Source: G963422565 sp963422565
GTDB lineage: Bacteria; Pseudomonadota; Alphaproteobacteria; MPNO01
Assembly (NCBI GenBank): GCA_963422565.1
Contig: OY730228.1
Coordinates: 1,364,001-1,428,000, forward strand
DNA: 64,000 nucleotides
Direction: 5' to 3'
Below are positions 62,518-64,000 of this stretch, piece by piece. The stretch's first letter is position 1. Each line of letters begins with the position of its first letter. A program made the position numbers and the translations under genes. The notes beneath the pieces were generated by a model, which worked only from the letters and a program-made list of their open reading frames with translations, was not told where the DNA came from and made no database searches.

Positions 62518-63314
62518 CGCTGATCGCGGCATGCGGCCTCTCGGTGACGCTCGGCGGCAAGCGGGTGCTGGAAGGGATCGAATTCGCGGCCGGCGGGGGC
62601 GAACTGGTCGGGCTGATCGGGGTCAACGGCGCCGGCAAGACCACGCTGCTGCGGACGCTCGCCGGGCTCTGCGCCCCCGAACGCGGTGCGGTGCTGCTGC
62701 GCGGCGCCCCGCTCGCCGGCGCCGCACCGGCCCACCGCGCCCGGACGCTCTCCTATCTCGCGCAGGATGCGGCGCCCGGCTGGCCGGTGGATGTCCGCAC
62801 CCTGGTAGGGCTCGGCCGGCTGCCCCATCTCGCGCCCTGGCGCGGGCCGCGCGCCGCGGACCGGCGGGCGGTGGCGCGCGCCATGGTCCAATGCCGCGTC
62901 GACGGGCTGGCCGACCGGCCCGCGACGACGCTCTCGGGCGGCGAGCGCGCCCGCGCCCTGCTCGCCCGGACGCTTGCCGGCGAGCCGGAGATCCTGCTCG
63001 CCGACGAGCCGACCGCCGGGCTCGATGCCGCCCACCAGCTCGACGTGATGGCGTTGCTCTCCGGTCTCGCCGAGGACGGGCGCGCGGTGATCGTCGTCCT
63101 CCACGACCTGACCCTGGCGGCGCGCTATTGCAGCCGGCTCGTACTGCTTCATGCCGGCAGGATCGTCGCCGAGGGCGGCGAGGCGGAGGTGTTGACCCCC
63201 GATATCCTTGCGCGCTGCTACGGCGTGACAGTCCACCGCGGCAGCGTCCACGGCAGGCGCTTCGTCGTCCCGATCGCCCGGTCGGGGACATCGGACGGGA
63301 CCGGCGCATGTTGA
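62514..63314 (+). CDS. btuD: Cobalamin ABC transporter ATP-binding protein BtuD
   Basis: 266 residues from a GTG overlapping the btuC stop. Walker A is GVNGAGKTT, the signature LSGGERARALLARTL and Walker B ILLADEPTAGLD; the H-loop is VLHDL. It drives import by BtuC. The stop overlaps the tonB ATG region. Confidence 0.94.
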   Translation: MTLIAACGLSVTLGGKRVLEGIEFAAGGGELVGLIGVNGAGKTTLLRTLAGLCAPERGAVLLRGAPLAGAAPAHRARTLSYLAQDAAPGWPVDVRTLVGLGRLPHLAPWRGPRAADRRAVARAMVQCRVDGLADRPATTLSGGERARALLARTLAGEPEILLADEPTAGLDAAHQLDVMALLSGLAEDGRAVIVVLHDLTLAARYCSRLVLLHAGRIVAEGGEAEVLTPDILARCYGVTVHRGSVHGRRFVVPIARSGTSDGTGAC

Positions 63315-64000
63315 GCTCGGCGACCCCCGCCGCCTGGCGGGCGGAGGCGGCGGCGCGCGACCCGGCGCCGGAGCGTCCGCCGCCGCCGCTCGGAGCGGCG
63401 GCGGCCTCGCTCGTCCTCCATGCGGCCGCGGCAGCGTCCGCGCTCGCCCTGGCGGGGGGCGGCCCGCCGGCGCCGACCGCCCGTTCGAACGTCGATCTGG
63501 TCGCGGTCGAGATCCTGGCGCAGACACCCGTCCGGCCTTCGCCGGCGGAGCCGATACCGCCGCCCGTGCCCGCGGAACTGCACCCCGCCCCCCCGCCGTC
63601 GGAGACCGCCGCCGCCCCGGCGCCCGCCCTGGCCCCCAGGCGACCCGCCCGCGGCGCGGTTGCGGCGCCCCCACCGCCGGCCGCCTCCGCCGAGGCGGGG
63701 CCGCATATCGGGCCGGTGGGCGAGACGGTGCCGCGCGAGGAGGCCCCGGCGAGAGCGACACCGGCGCCCGCGGCCCCGCGCACCCGCGCGCACTGGCGCG
63801 CCGCCGGGCTGCGAAACGCAAAGCCGCGCTACCCCTATCTCGCGCGCCGCCGCGGTCAGGAGGGGCGGGTTCTGCTCGAGGTTCGGGTGACGGCCGACGG
63901 CGGCGCGGCCTCGGTTCTCGTCCGCCGTTCGAGCGGCTACCGGCTGTTGGACGAGGCGGCGCGCGACGGGGTGCGCAGCTGGCGGTTCGTCCCCGCCCGC
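63308..64000 (+). CDS. tonB: Energy transducer TonB (3' end outside window)
   Basis: 231 codons are visible. An N-terminal hydrophobic segment (about 31-49, SLVLHAAAAASALALA) follows a charged start, then a Pro/Ala-rich periplasm-spanning region (about 65-170). The TonB C-terminal domain reads PRYPYLARRRGQEGRVLLE, then SGYRLLDEAA and WRFVPAR at the edge. The ATG overlaps the btuD stop by 7 bases, so it is probably dedicated to BtuB. Confidence 0.9.
   Translation, partial: MLSSATPAAWRAEAAARDPAPERPPPPLGAAAASLVLHAAAAASALALAGGGPPAPTARSNVDLVAVEILAQTPVRPSPAEPIPPPVPAELHPAPPPSETAAAPAPALAPRRPARGAVAAPPPPAASAEAGPHIGPVGETVPREEAPARATPAPAAPRTRAHWRAAGLRNAKPRYPYLARRRGQEGRVLLEVRVTADGGAASVLVRRSSGYRLLDEAARDGVRSWRFVPAR

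Overview
The window reads as chromosomal DNA of a high-GC alphaproteobacterium, probably Rhodospirillales-like; the species cannot be named. The grounds are the envelope cluster rpsB-tsf-pyrH-frr-uppS-cdsA-dxr-rseP-bamA-skp-lpxD-fabZ-lpxA-lpxI-lpxB (with LpxI rather than LpxH), ffh-rpsP-rimM-trmD-rplS-leuC-leuD, the long two-domain Dcd, and dapD-dapE next to truA-fmt-def. Genes are packed tightly, with many ATGA/GTGA overlaps. I see no insertion sequence, integrase, prophage gene or CRISPR array.

Layout. Positions 1-17,000 (minus strand): translation factors, then isoprenoid and lipid carrier synthesis, outer-membrane assembly and lipid A synthesis, ending in gloA and a truncated thiamine-diphosphate enzyme. 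17,239-20,685: dnaE. 20,771-24,587: a two-gene operon for an Fe-S oxidoreductase and a two-domain anthraniloyl-CoA-type monooxygenase/reductase, under a promoter overlapped by a perfect palindrome. 24,731-25,882: dcd. 25,899-30,507: a Liv-type ABC transporter, divergent from malonyl-CoA decarboxylase. 32,255-34,302: a cupin, a GST and an amidohydrolase. 34,444-39,975: leuDC, rplS, trmD, rimM, rpsP, ffh. 40,240-43,837: gatC, gatA, a small membrane protein, gatB. 43,868-50,955: SDR, HAD phosphatase, dapD, dapE, a membrane protein, truA, fmt, def, DUF3047. 51,118: tRNA-Leu(UAA), followed by small accessory genes (RidA, GFA, an NMT1-like binding protein, NIPSNAP, a 2-hydroxyacid dehydrogenase, an HpxZ-like protein, UbiD). 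57,140-58,328: L,D-transpeptidase and YggS. 58,503-64,000: a cobalamin riboswitch followed by btuB-btuF-btuC-btuD-tonB, cut by the window end.

The most unusual object is the uppS gene (12,162-13,694). It encodes two undecaprenyl diphosphate synthase domains in one 510-residue chain. Each half aligns to E. coli UppS with a constant numbering offset at every motif compared, but their functional residues are complementary. The first half keeps the DGNGRW and SSENW motifs but has Arg in place of the Glu213 equivalent and lacks the C-terminal RERRFG. The second half has lost DGNGRW and SSENW but keeps that Glu and RERRFG. This looks like an intramolecular heterodimer analogous to eukaryotic DHDDS-NgBR.

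The envelope genes form one supply line: dxr feeds the MEP pathway, whose IPP/FPP UppS uses; CdsA makes CDP-diacylglycerol; RseP, BamA and Skp serve outer-membrane protein assembly; FabZ and LpxD/A/I/B make lipid A. The right end is a vitamin B12 uptake system in which the riboswitch controls the receptor, and binding protein, permease, ATPase and a dedicated TonB follow with overlapping stops and starts.
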